Assembly: GCA_963920575.1 (NCBI GenBank) | Contig: OY986973.1 | Coordinates: 23,771,760 to 23,835,759, forward strand | DNA from: Narthecium ossifragum | Lineage: Eukaryota > Streptophyta > Magnoliopsida > Dioscoreales > Nartheciaceae | Direction: 5' to 3' | DNA: 64,000 nt | Part shown: positions 1-12,008 of the stretch, piece by piece | Position numbering within the stretch: position 1 is the first letter of the stretch | How the letters are laid out: every line of letters starts with the position of its first letter | The notes under the pieces: model-generated | What the model was told of the DNA's origin: nothing | The model's input: only the letters and a program-made list of their open reading frames with translations | The model's database searches: none | Translations under genes and position numbers: made by a program

Positions 1-788
1 GTTATGAATATATTTTTATTTTATATTACATATAAATATTACACATAGATATATATATATTATATACATATATAGGAGAATTTTCAGCAACGAACTGGTT
101 CGTTAACTCTCTATACCGAATCATCATCCTGACCGTCCATTCCCATCAAACGATCAGGATCGAATATCGCGAGACTGTTCCCTTCATTTCTTCCCTACTC
201 GCAACGCCACCTTCTCAGATCCCCGCCATCGATCACCTCCCCTTTTTCGTCATCACCGATCTCCACCGACCACCAGCGAGAATCCCCCCTTCCCCCCTCG
301 AGCGCGGCGCCGCCCTCGAGCTTCCCCGTCGAGCTCGAGCTCAATGAATAGAGAGGAGAGAAGAGTGGGAAGTGGTGGATCCACCTGTCCCCACTCCATT
401 GGACAACCCACAATGGCAGGGCAGGCCCCACAGAATCCCACAAATATTAATTTCTTCCTAGTTCGTACTCGTACCCCCACAGATGCTGATAACAAACAGA
501 AATTATTATAAGTACGTTATCGTCCCAAACTGCTGAATAAACTGGCAATCTCGCTCAATGTAGATGCCAAAAAGCTTCATAGCGAGTAACATATATAATT
601 ACAATGACACAAATGCCACCGAGCAAGTTGAAAAACTTAAAGAGAGTTGAAATTAGGATACATAGATGAAAGCTGAACAAACTAGGATGATCTTCTCCTG
701 TCAAGAATAGCCTGCATGACATCCCCGTGTGGAAATTTCAAATTTACTGATAAAGGAGCAGGTCAACTGGAACAAATGGAGAATCTGT
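1..788. other. Spacer downstream of EMC3
   Basis: The first 80 bases are TA-rich. A GC-richer stretch lies at about 190-430, open on the minus strand but without a recognisable protein or splice pattern. The part from about 600 to 788 probably includes the EMC3 3'UTR. I see no gene here. Confidence 0.5.
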
Positions 789-3700
789 TTATCTAACTAG
801 TTTTCTCAAAACTTCCTCGGCGCGCTGCTCCATCTTTGGAATAGCCCACTCGTGCTGGATGATGTCGAGACTATCCTTCTCAGCAGTTAAGCTCTGTAAG
901 AGAAACACAGTTATAATCAAAAAAGAACACTAAACTTTGTGCAAGCAAGTGGGTATGGGAGAATTATCAAACGAACCATTTGCTTCACATGAAGCATACA
1001 TAACTGAGTGCAAAATGTAGAACCATTGCGTGGGTTTAAAAGTGTTATTATAACTGACCTTTGTTGGATCAACACCAAATCCACCCATTTGCATCATACG
1101 CTGCGTGTCATCAGTAGCTGAAGACACAAACTATGCATCAGCATTTAAAGCATCAAAGCCATTTTGTTAGAATCTGTTACTCTAAGCCTAACAACATTAT
1201 AGTAGGTTAAAACTTAACACTGACCGTTTTCTTCTCCTAGAATGAGGCTAAACAGGCCCCTCAATCCAAATAGATTCAGAAAGTACCTGATGCAAGTTGC
1301 AGGAAGTTAGTGGGTATGCTTTTATAAACAAAAGAGCCTGAAAATAGTGTACATAAAAAGAAACCCCTTCATGCATAGAAAACATACCAGGAACGGCTGC
1401 TAACATAGCTCACATCAACAGTGCTCAAGTCAATCCCATTCTGTAACATTCCCCTAAACCTTTGAGTCAAGGGAAAGGGAATTTTCGCTGAAAGCAGACA
1501 AGTAGAAATTAGTACACATAGACACAGAATTTTCCCCCAAAAATATTAGTAAAAAAGCACAGTTAGCAGGGAACATCACTGCTACATTTACCCCCAATGC
1601 TGAATGACTATCCCAAAAAATTTGACTATGGCTATGTGGGTACAAACATATGACATTGATATTTCTTATTCAGACAAGGATGAAATTGGGATAAAAATTT
1701 CTAACCCATGAGAACCCGCCGAGTTAGTTGGTTCTCTAAAAAACTGTGAAGCATGGACTCATGAATTTTGGTGGATTAGAAAAACCGGCAGAAACCCATG
1801 CCAAAACTCCCAAGATGGGCTTTTGGACAACCCTTCATAACCCAAGCCCCCAAAACCCATCGTTTTTATAATCCCAAAAGAGCCTAAGGGTTTGCTCGGC
1901 GGCAAGAAAAGCCTCCCAAGATTCATGGAAAGTAAAATAAACTTTCTTAAGAAAGAATTTCGACTTTCTAATATGCTTTTTGGTCGTGTGGAAAAGGAGG
2001 GGAGAAGGGAAACTGATAAGGAGTTGTTATATATCTTCTTGAGCAATCTTTAAAAAGTTAGGTGCCGCAATCTCTTTTCTCCATTGAAAGACTGATTTTT
2101 CATTCAAAACATCTAAGGAAACAAAAAGAGTAACCCCCTTCTTTAGAAAGTTAAATTTCCAAATGTAAACACTCCATAAAACCAAATCCACAAATATTGA
2201 AGAAAGCTCGAAAAATGTGTTTCTTCACCCACTTTCTGTTACTAAACAAATGACTCAAAATATTTGGATCAATTGCCATCATGTGAACAATATGATACCT
2301 AGAAAGATCTGAAGAGCATGATGAAAAAGCATAAAGGAAGATACAACGGATAGTACAATCTTAAAAAGGACAAGGAACTTTTGTCAACGTTAACCAAAAT
2401 GCTTGTAGGGAAATTAGAAACATGAGCTCCTTATAGTGCTTTGAGAATTGATAACTAGGGTACAGAAAACATGAATCTTTTTATTTTCAGGATTTCCACA
2501 TGATACCTCAAAGGAGAGAAAGAAGTGATCAAGATATCTAGTCATGAGACCGGGTTTGATTGCATTTTACAGAAATTCCCACTTCATACACTTGGTTGAT
2601 TCACAAAGTTGAGGTTAAAGTTACACTATTGGATAGCTTATAGGTGATGGATCCTCACCAGTAAAGGAACAAGAGCTAAACAAATCAAATCGTACTAGTA
2701 ACATTTAATTGCACCTCATGGTGATGAGAAAATTCAAATTCCTAGATATGTTATGTTACTCGTAGCCTTTGGTTTAACCACTTCTTTCAAGACCTCGCAA
2801 GACAGAAGCAAAATGCAAAGCACTTGCAAGATGAAGATGATTCAAAAACTGGGATTATTGAGTGGAACAGCTAATAGAGAGCACCAGAGTGAGAAGTACG
2901 CACTAAAGGCACACTTTAAAAACTTTGGGAGCTGAAATGTAGCCTAGTTGCTTTAAGTCACGCTTAGGTAAATTCGGCAAGGACTCAATTGCTTAATCAA
3001 TCATTGCTGACTGACCATAATACATAACAAAAGTAACACTTAACCTTATACCAAACTATTTCACGAGAATGTATGACTACTTAATTAATCCTCAACTAAG
3101 ATTGTATTTATTGATTGCTCTTTACCCTTCAAGTCCTTTTACCAAAGGATTAATACTCAGAGAGACTACACACAAAATTCATAAAGAACAATGATGACAA
3201 CGAACGTATACAGACAATACAATTGAAACTATGACGCAGCAAAAGAAGAATAAGAAATCAAGATTCTGGTATCAATAATGGAAAAAAAAAATGAGATGTA
3301 CAAGAGCTGAAGCAGTTTACCTGCAACAAAACCTGAGAAGAAAAAGTTCACCCATGCAAATGTAAGTGTCTGGGAATAAGAGGGAACATAAGGTGAGTAA
3401 GTCCTTGCAGAAGTGAGTGGATCATCAAAAATATGCAGTGCAGTACCTGTGGTATGATCATTGATAGATTTTTCTTCATCATATCCATCGCCATGTTAGG
3501 ATCTGAAAACATTTGCGCTTGTGCATTTTGAGCCTGTCCTTTTGGGACATGTAGCAGGCCATTCTCCTGGATCAGAAAAAATTGAACAACTTTACATTTC
3601 AGATTAAAACAAAGAATCGTTCATACTGAATCCACATTTGCTTAGCAATTTTAATGTTTGCATAATATGTGCTTTTCTACGGGAGGGAGAAGGTGGAATG

Positions 3701-4651
3701 TTCGATTCGCAAAGACAAAGCACCAAAGGCTTAATTTCCTATGAGATATTGTGACATATGCTTCGACCCACTCATTGCACCAGTCAAACTCATATAATCT
3801 ACTCACAGAACTGCAACCAATAATACTGTTGAAGCAATCCTTCCTACAGTCGAAACATAAACAATATCATGTGAAACAGATCAAAGAAAAGTTGAAACTA
3901 AACTATGCATTATTCTCTTCATGCCTTCTGAAAACTGCAGAAGACAATACTAAGTTGCTACTTTTGTACACTATCATCTACTCTTTTATTTTAATAACTT
4001 CAAGTCTAATCTCAGCAAAGTCACGAACATGCAAGCTTACAAACAATCTTATTTTAATAAAAAGCCACATCAACATGCACCAAATTACAAGCAATTTATA
4101 GCTGCTGCAGTCAAAATTACCTCGTTGGTAAAATAGACTCTTCGAGCACGAAACGACCTCGCTGGGATAAAACCCGCCCCAACCCTCAGATTCCTCGCTC
4201 TTATGACAACCTGCCTGGGATCAAGAAAATTTCACCACCAAGATCGAGAATTAGTGTTGATGTTAGGGTCGCGGTATGTTACCCGCCCTCATGTTTCTAC
4301 ACTTAATAATCTACCAAGATCAACGAAAAGAGACTTTTTTCACTCAAATATCGATCTCCGTCGAGATCATGGTTAGGGTTTCCGATCAATTCAGGGAAAA
4401 ACGAACTCGTACGATCCGGATCCAGATGGAAAGCACTTATGGAGATCAAGCTAGGTTTCAGGCATGCGTTCGAATTAGGAACATGGATAGTAATATTACC
4501 CTTCCTTGACGATCTTCGCGTCGAGGACTTGGGAGGAGCGCATGAGCTTGGCGACGAAGAAGCGGAGGATGCCAATGAGCACCATCACCACCGAGAGGGG
4601 CACCAGCACCCAATCTCTTATGGCCGTATCCAACACTAGGTCTTCCGCCAT
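789..4651 (-). CDS. EMC3: ER membrane protein complex subunit 3 (EMC3), 8 exons
   Basis: EMC3 is a core subunit of the ER membrane protein complex, which inserts tail-anchored and multi-pass proteins into the ER membrane; it belongs to the YidC/Oxa1/Get1 superfamily. Exons on the minus strand are 4500-4651, 4121-4214, 3447-3566, 3321-3369, 1388-1487, 1225-1286, 1059-1117 and 789-893. They join in frame to 246 residues, the usual plant length. The start reads [16 protein letters not shown] and is followed by a hydrophobic segment. The central exons give [20 protein letters not shown], the Met-rich [16 protein letters not shown] and [13 protein letters not shown]. The C-terminal part has [17 protein letters not shown] and ends in KLVR. 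Every junction is GT-AG. Intron 4, at about 1.8 kb, is the longest and holds no recognised gene. No frame break is visible, so the gene looks functional. Confidence 0.95.
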
Positions 4652-5922
4652 TGGAGCCCTCCTCGATCGAGTTTTCTCTCTCTAGCCGTCTGGGGGGCGC
4701 CGGAGGGAGGGAGGGAGGGAGATGGCTCTCTATAGTCTCTGGGTGAGGTCGCTACGTATGAGGGTCATGCATCGCCGCACATTTGCCTCGAGCCAGAACT
4801 ATCCCGATCTCGAGGCAACGGAGTGCATAATTGATCGGGTCAAGTCCAGAAGGTCAATCTGACTCAGCTCAAATACCTTCTTCTTTCTTTTTTGTTATCA
4901 GTTCCAACTTGACCTTCATAATTGGATTTCCAGATCGATTCGACTCGATAAATACATTTGTTTATTGGCTTTATTATATAAATTTTATTTAAAATAATTC
5001 AAACTACACACTTATCCCTCAAAATTGACTCACATATGAAAATATGTTACGATGAATACAAATATATAAGCTCATCATTCAAATCCCATGTCGGGTGTCT
5101 AATTAGACTTAACATGGTATCAGAGTCGAGATCAACACAGAAGGTCCTATAATTATTCATTATCATATCTTTAAATATATGAAGTTGAAATCCAAGCGTA
5201 TTATCATTTTGGTTAATACTTTACTAAGATGATAACCAACAATAATAATAGCAGTCGTAGTTAGACCTTAATCTTCTATAATAATTGGGCTTCTCAGTTT
5301 AGATTCACCACAGCCCAGCTATAACTTAGGTGGTGATGAGATGGGCTTAACTTATCATCAACCTTATAAAGAGCAATAACGGTTAACCTGCATTAATTCA
5401 TATCCCCTAAGTTTCTTTATATATATTCTCTAAGTTTGTTTTATATAAACCTGCATTAATTCATATCAACTTAAGTTCTATTAATATTATCTTATGCAAT
5501 ATGCAAAGACTTATATTTATTTTATATATAAGGAGTAATAACGGTTACAACCGTTTTCCTTCTATTAGTTTGTTTATATGTATATTTTCCTAAGTTAACT
5601 TTGTATATTTTTATCATATTCCCTAGATTAGTTTTAAATAGGGCTAAGGGGCCACATGCCCAAATAAGAGATGGTCTTTGCCCATATAACCAGGCGGGGT
5701 GTTCGTAAGCTACTAAACCCATCGCTTAGTGTTTTTGGGCCAATAAACCCAAACGGAACGTAGAAGCTCTCTACTGAGGCAACTATGGAGGTTGAGCGGG
5801 AACCGGGTGTTACTACTGGTGACTCATCTCTTTCATTAACGAAGGGTAAAGGGGGTGGAGCGTGGCATTCTGTCCAACTCCATCGCCTGCAAGGGGGGGG
5901 GGGGCAGAGGATGGTGACGAAG
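4652..5922. other. EMC3 upstream region and AT-rich repeat spacer
   Basis: The first 100-200 bases should contain the EMC3 5'UTR and promoter, with a GGAGGGAGG run at about 4695-4722. The rest is AT-rich. At 5280-5780 it resembles pieces near 10.2 kb and 11.4 kb: a run about a gene-free 'rest of cccatg, aaacccaaac' type and 'aaccttataa...agcaa(t/a)aacgg'. This suggests one dispersed, degraded repeat family. A run of about 12 G lies at 5892. Confidence 0.4.
5115..5125 (+). other. tRNA-Met primer-binding-site-like motif of a decayed LTR element
   Basis: TGGTATCAGAG directly follows TTAACA, the arrangement of an LTR end (..CA) abutting a Ty1/copia primer-binding site complementary to initiator tRNA-Met. 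No matching LTR start or pol sequence was found nearby, so at most this is a relic. Confidence 0.3.
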
Positions 5923-6105
5923 GATGATACACATGTCCCAAGGTGGGTCTCAAGGAGGGTTTACATCAAAAGTCAAGGAGTGTTACTGCCACAGCTAATG
6001 ATGGAAAGAGTCAAAGAGGGTGGGTGAGAAAGGCGGCGGGGCAAGGCCCAAGGAATGGAGCTGGAGTTGGCGCTTGGAGAAGCCATCCCGTGAAGAGCAA
6101 TGGCA
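5923..6105 (+). repeat. Dispersed repeat block A (left of solo LTR)
   Basis: About 175 bases from GGATGATACACATGTCCC to CCATCCCGTGAAG recur with a few substitutions at 11104-11277. Block A is interrupted soon after its end by the solo LTR at 6111 and resumes at 8630. It encodes nothing recognisable. It is probably part of a decayed larger element. Confidence 0.7.
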
Positions 6106-6110
6106 TGATG

Positions 6111-8624
6111 TGTGAGGACCCGTCCCTCTACTCTTGGGTCGACCGGTTGGGTCGGGCCCGTGGCTCGTTGGTTTGTTTCGCGTTGAGCGCGCGATCCGGT
6201 GGATCGTATTGTTTCTTGGACCGCAAGGGTAATTTGGTAAATTGCGCCTTGTTGGTTTGTTTCACACTCGCGTGTGCACACACTGGCCTTGTCTGTGTTC
6301 GTGTTTGTTTAGAATGGCTAGGTGAACCCGAGATCGGAAGATCTGAGCTTGGGCTTGTATTTTAGCTCAAGTTTGCCTTTTTAGGCGAAGGAGATCGATC
6401 TGGATTGCTAATGAGATCGATATGGCCCTGCTAACCAGATCGATCTGACATGCTTTGGAGATCGATCGCTTAGTGCAGAAGGTTTTGGGGCTGTTTGCGG
6501 CTCGGGAGCGATCGATCGCTCGTAGGAGCGATCCATCGGACTCGTGATCAAACAGTCGGTGGCTTTTCTTCTCTTCCGCGATGACGAAGCCGACCATCGT
6601 TTTCCCCTGTCAGGGGAGGGAGGACTTTCCCTCCCCTCCCCCAGGCTTTCCTCCGGCTTTCCTGGCTATTCCCCGAGCTTTCGCTTCTTCTTCTTCCCTC
6701 TCTTCTTCTTCTTTTCTTTCTCTTCTTCCCGCGGTGCTCTGTCTCTTCTCTTCTCCGCCGGCGACCTTGTTTTCTTCCGTTCTCCCTCCTCCGGCCACCG
6801 ATTTTGGCGTTCCAAAGCTTGTTGGATTCGTAGAGACGAGAGGAACGTAGCTGAGGTGGTTTGGAGTCGTGTTGGTGACTGGTTTGCGAGGGATCAACCG
6901 AGGAATGCGCTGTTGGGTAGGTTCTTCTACCTACATGTGTTCTTAAGTGGGTTTCGCGTGATCCAACCGTTGGATCTGTTGATCCTCTTGCTTGTAGATG
7001 CTTCTTACCTATTAGATTTACTGATTTGAGTTTCATGTTGATCAGTTGAGTTTTGAGTGGGTTTTATACATGATTAAGCTCGGATTCTCTGTTTTTCTGC
7101 TGTTCTTGAGAAACATCCGTCTTGCGGCGCATTTTCCGGCCGGTGAGTACATGATCTTGGCTTTTTCTAAACATAAGCGTTGTAGATCACTTCGTTAGAT
7201 TTCCATTCCATCTTGTTTCGTATTTTTCCGATTTTTCTACGATTTCTTATGAATTGTTTGCTGGAGGGCTGCGTTGCAGCAATTAATTAGAAAGTTAGTT
7301 TTGATTAGTGGTTTTCATTAGCGTTTTCCCGTTAATCCAACCGTTGGATAATTCTGGATTTTGGATATGTTGATCCATACATGTAGCTTTATTGGTGTCT
7401 AAGTTGGATCTTGAATCCGACGTCTTTTAAATGTCGGATCGACCAGATCAAATAGCTTATAGTAGAGAACATTTGGTGTTTTTAAATATAATATTATATG
7501 TCGAATTATAATATTATATTTCTACTATTCATGAGCGGTTTTTGGGGTTGCTTCCCGTTGCAGGAGTCTGCGGTCGACGGTCAGGGTACCGTCGTAATGC
7601 CGGGACCCGCTGCGGATCGGCTGACAGCGGTTGGTGGTACCGCTACAGCGATCCAGTAGACTTATATGATGTTTGCCATACTGTTGCATGCATATCTCCT
7701 GTTTGTGTATGTCATAGCATGCATTATTGATTGTGCATTAGTTGCATTGGTTAGGGCGTGGGTGATCCTTGGGTCGCCGTCCCGAGGCTGGAAGCTCGGA
7801 CTTAGCCCTAGGACCGGGGTTGGGTAGTTTGGACCCGGTTTGAATTGTGGTGTCCAGTCGAATCTTATGATAGGCTTAGAGGACTGGTACACCTGATGCT
7901 TGATGATTGTAGAGGTCGTGTCAGCCTCAAGTCAGGTGTTGAGGATGCCACCGGTGACGGGTCTTATTCTTTGGGCAGTGTCCGTTCCTGCCAGTAGGGG
8001 CATTAGTGTGGGCCCATGGCGAGTTGGGTGACCACAGCTGGAACCCTGCGACACTAGGCGTATCCAGGATGGGCCCAGTCCGTTGGGGTGACCATGGTTG
8101 GATATGCCTAAAGATCACCGGTGAATGGTAATGGGACCATTATAGCTCACTCGAGTCTGGCTTGAGAGGGACATTGTTGCGTTCCCCCTTCCTTCTGTGT
8201 GTCGTAGTGTAGATCCCTACTGAGCTTAGTGCTCACACCTACCCGGGGCTGCGTTTTGTAGGTGCAGACGTCGGTTCTTCTTCTTTGGCCCCTACCGGGC
8301 AGTTGGTCGGCGGTGCGGCGGCGCCTGGTGGACTTTGAGAGGTGGTGATCGTTTACTGCTTTTACCCTATGTTAGTTAGTCTCCTACGGGAGTAATGTTG
8401 TACTTTGAATCTTCTCCTCTCCGAGGATTTGTATATTAACACTTGAGTTTTTAATCTGAGGTTCGAGGTTTTGTTGTTAATATTGTTTTAATTGAGGGTG
8501 CTTTGGTGAATTGCTAGGGAGACCAATAAGTTAGAGGGAACCCTCGTCGTTCTTTTTCCGCGTTGGTTAGGTTCCGGTTCACGTCGCCCGGCCCGGTTGG
8601 GCTTTCGCGGGTCGGGGCGCGACA
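6111..8624 (+). mobile_element. Solo LTR (2.5 kb, Ty3/gypsy-like) with TGATG target duplication
   Basis: The segment begins TGTGAGGACCCGTCC and ends GGGGCGCGACA (TG...CA ends). It is flanked by perfect 5-bp direct repeats TGATG at 6106-6110 and 8625-8629. No gag-pol or second LTR follows, so it is a solo LTR left by unequal recombination. The left third has clustered GATCGATC motifs and a GC/CT-rich part that is open in several frames on both strands. The 2.5-kb size and the GGGGCGYGACA end are typical of plant Ty3/gypsy (Tekay/Del-like) LTRs; that family assignment is an inference. Confidence 0.85.
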
Positions 8625-8702
8625 TGATGCCCCTAAACAATCTCATCAGCGTGGTCAGGGATAGTCCCCTAAAGAAGTCATGCCCGTCTCACATGTTGGG
8701 GT

Positions 8703-9590
8703 GATTTTTATCAATGATAAAAATGGCATTCTCATTTTTATCAATGATAAAAATGGGATGCATGACTTTTTGATTCCCATTTTTATCATTGATAAAAATG
8801 ATAATTCCATTTTTATCAATGATAAAAATGGGATTCTCATTTTTATCAATGATTAAAATGGGATGCATGAGTGTTGTGATTCCCATTTTTATCAATGATT
8901 AAAGTCATTTTTGTCAATGATAAAAATGGAATGCATGACTTTTTTGTTCTCATTTTCATCAATGATAAAAATGGGATGCATGAGTGCTGTGATTCCCATT
9001 TTTATCAATGATAAAAATGAAATGCACGAACTTTTGGTTCCTATTTTTTATCAATGATAAAAATGGGATGCATGAGTACTATGATTCCCATTTTTATCAA
9101 AGATAAAAATGAAAAAAATATATTCTCGGAATGATAAAAATGCATTCTCGAAATGATAAAAATGAAATTCTTGGAATTTTTCTCATTCTCGGAATGATAA
9201 AAATTCATTTTTATCTTTCTCAGAATGATAAAAATGAGAATAATAACCCACATTTTTTCATTTTTATCCATTTTTGTCATTTTTAAATATTATTATTCTC
9301 ATTTATCATTCTCACTTTTCCATAATTTTTCATATTTTTCTAACTTTTCCTTTTTTTGCCGATTTTTCCCTATTCAATGATAAAAATGGGATGCATGACT
9401 TTTTGGTTCTCATTTTTATCAATGATAAAAATGGAATTCTCATTTTTATCAATGTTAAAATGGGAGCATGCGTGCTGTGATTTCCATTTTTATCAATGAT
9501 AAAAATGGAATACATGACTTTTTGGTTCTCATTTTCAGCAAGGATAAAAATGGAATGCATAAGTGATGTGATTCTCATTTTTATCATTCA
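8703..9590. repeat. AT-rich minisatellite of palindromic ATTTTTATCAATGATAAAAAT units
   Basis: The array repeats the near-perfect palindrome CATTTTTATCAATGATAAAAATG more than a dozen times, separated by spacers such as GGGATGCATGACTTTTTG and GGGATGCATGAGTGCTGTGA. At 9120-9240 it switches to a related GGAATGATAAAAATG unit. Short ORFs rich in Ile/Asp/Lys/Asn on both strands are by-products of the repeat and are not genes. Confidence 0.9.
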
Positions 9591-9599
9591 TATTAATAT

Positions 9600-10073
9600 T
9601 TGTGGCATGGTAATAAGTCTTCACGAAATATTTCTTGTAAACCATTTAATGGTGCTGGATATAGTATAAGCAAAGATATCACAGTCAAGTGTGTGTCAAG
9701 AAACCCATGATACCATGATAGCCTTGACCAGCCCCGGGGCCCTGGCTAATTGCAAACTTTTATACACATCTTGAGTTCATTTTTTTAAGCTCCGGGCTTC
9801 TTTGCTATTTTGCTTTGTTCAACCTTCATGAAGCCAACATATGTAATCATTGCCTGTTGTCAAGCCCAAATATGTGGTTACTTGCACGCCATTTGAAGAA
9901 GAGGCCTCTATATAGCATTAGAAACGAGTTTGATTTAGAGAAACAAGTGCCTAGTCTTGGTCTCCCAAGTTAAATACCCAATTCTAGATGTATTGTCTAG
10001 GATCTTATTTGGTAATCCACTCAGATCCCTGCAGGGTTAAACAAAACAAAAAGACACAGCAACATACATGCAG
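9600..10073. other. Spacer without recognised features
   Basis: AT-rich unique-looking sequence. I see no ORF, RNA gene or clear element end. Confidence 0.4.
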
Positions 10074-10191
10074 CCGTGAAGCCCGAGTGTATTCAACAAG
10101 CTTTTGCTAATTAGATGGGTTTTTTATCAAATAGATTTTTAATAGGGTTTTGGGATGAAAAAGGTCACTAAGTTGGGTATATCACCAATTA
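10074..10191 (+). repeat. Dispersed repeat block C
   Basis: The stretch from CCGTGAAGCCCGAGTG to GGGTATATCACCAATTA occurs again, almost unchanged, at 11270-11386, where it is joined to block A. No coding potential is seen. Confidence 0.7.
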
Positions 10192-10954
10192 GGAAGGGGC
10201 CAGAGCCCCACATGCAACAAACCATCTGCTCATATGCCCATGCGGACTGTTTTGGGGTAAACCCAAACTGTTTAATGTTGTACTCTGCCAAAGAATCCAA
10301 AAGGTGATAAAGGTTGGCCGTTGGCGCTTTTGCACTCGCACAAGTAAAAACAAAGACCGACCTATGGACTAAAAGTTACTCCTGAGTGCTCTATAGCCTG
10401 ATCAATTTAGCCACAGATCTGTGGTTATGAATGATGTACAGTAAGACATGCACTTACTTTTGGGGTTGAAACTTGAACCTCGTTTGAAAAATTGGATGGA
10501 AAAATGTCGATCCTGGTTGGAGCTAGCACAAATGGCATGGCCTGAGAGATCTAAATACTGGACTGGTGATCATGGTATTCCCATGTTCACTCTTTACATC
10601 CTACTCCAAATTAAAAGTGACTGTATTATATTAGTCTCTGGTTACTTGTTTGATATCTGAAAGAGGTTGCTCTACTTTGTCAGTTCATTGTCTCATCAAG
10701 CAACCCCACTATTTTACATGTTAGTATTTGCCGGCTTATCTACTTAAAACCAAGAAAAATATTATCTGGAGCATTATATAGAAACATATTTACATGCATC
10801 GTGAAAATCCAAAATCAATAGGCATGCCCGTGCTAAAGTCATTTCTGGAATATCACTTCCTTAAGAAACTTTGTTTTCTCTCCATCCATGAACTTTGGGT
10901 CTTCATGTGCGCCGGCGATCCCAGGCCCCACCAAATCAGCATGAGAATTTTTAT

Positions 10955-11105
10955 CATACTCGGAATGATAAAAATGATAAAAATTCATTTTTATCATTCT
11001 CGGAATGATAAAAATAAAATTCCCGGAATGATAAAAATGAAATTCTCGGAATGTCTCGGAATGATAAAAATAAAATTCTCGGAATGATAAAAATCAAATT
11101 CTTGG
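10955..11105. repeat. Short minisatellite of CTCGGAATGATAAAAATGAAATT units
   Basis: Five to six imperfect copies of a unit containing CGGAATGATAAAAAT, the same unit seen at 9120-9240. It passes directly into the A-derived sequence at about 11104. Confidence 0.8.
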
Positions 11106-11386
11106 ATGATACACATGTCCCAAGGTGGGTCCCAAGGAGGGTTTACATCAGAAGTCAAGGAGTGTTGCTGCCACAACTAATGATGGAAAGAGTCAAAGAG
11201 GGTGGGTGAGAAAGGCGGCGGGGCAAGGCCCAAGGAATGGAGCTGGAGTTGGCGCTTGGAGAAGCCATCCCGTGAAGCCCGAGTGTATTCAACAAGCTTT
11301 TGCTAATTAGATGGGTTTTTTATCAAATAGATTTTTAATAGGGTTTTGGGATGAAAAAGGTCACTAAGTTGGGTATATCACCAATT
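11104..11386 (+). repeat. Chimeric repeat block B (A joined to C)
   Basis: 11104-11277 copies block A and 11270-11386 copies block C. The two overlap in the shared octamer CCGTGAAG at 11270-11277. The left border falls inside a GGA(A)TGATA motif common to the adjacent minisatellite and to block A. Confidence 0.75.
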
Positions 11387-11615
11387 AACCCTTTTAAATA
11401 TACATCCTTATATAAGGTTGATATCAACCTTATAAGGAGCAAAAACGGCTATGCATAACCGCCTCCTTATAATGTTGATTTAATTCAAACAGTTATATAT
11501 ATATTCTATAGTTATAGTATACTAATCTAATATAGTCAATCTTATCTAATATCCATACTAATCCATTAATCAAATTCAATTTTTATAACCGAATCACCCA
11601 TTAACCTGATGGTTA

Positions 11616-11644
11616 CCCTGCCATGTGGCAGGGGGCCCATCTAG
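11616..11644 (+). mobile_element. Helitron-like 3' terminus
   Basis: A perfect 8-bp hairpin (CCCTGCCA, loop TG, TGGCAGGG) at 11616-11633 is followed by seven bases and then CTAG at 11641-11644, with T next. This is the hallmark of a Helitron 3' end: hairpin, CTRR, insertion before T. The 5' end was not located. Related hairpins occur at 35317-35334. Confidence 0.5.
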
Positions 11645-12008
11645 TTTTATATACCCTAAGTTAGACTTATAATATTTTATTTTATATTTTATTGGCTATG
11701 TTCTATGGTGGCAGTGAACAAAAAGCTATGACCAACTTTTGAACCTTGGACCACCTACGGGTCAACACAGCCGTCTAACCAAACAAACTATCAATAACTA
11801 AAAACTGTGGCAGGGGCACAGGTGAGTACTAGTTATCAGAGAAGTTAATATCTTTATAACAAAGGCTAAGATCTACACCTACGAAACAAGTTCGGCCGAC
11901 GCGCCGTCCTAGACTCTATACAAATAAGGCCTGGCCGGCGGCTCGCCGGACTCCTTCGGCCAAAAGGTGTCATAGTGGGCCTCGCCACCCAACATGGGTT
12001 AATAAAAA

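Noticed and set aside
195..495. Minus-strand ORFs in a GC-rich patch
   Set aside because: No domain, no start context or splice partner.
6544..7036. Long overlapping ORFs on both strands
   Set aside because: They lie inside a solo LTR in CT/GA-rich sequence and code low-complexity Ser/Phe or Arg/Glu runs.
8655..9587. CRISPR-like spacing of repeats and several Ile/Lys/Asn ORFs
   Set aside because: The units are contiguous palindromic minisatellite repeats in a plant nuclear window; the spacers are themselves repeated and no cas genes exist.
10448..10660. 70-codon plus-strand ORF with WPERSKYWTGDHGIP
   Set aside because: It looks protein-like, but I cannot tie it to a family and there are no neighbouring exons.
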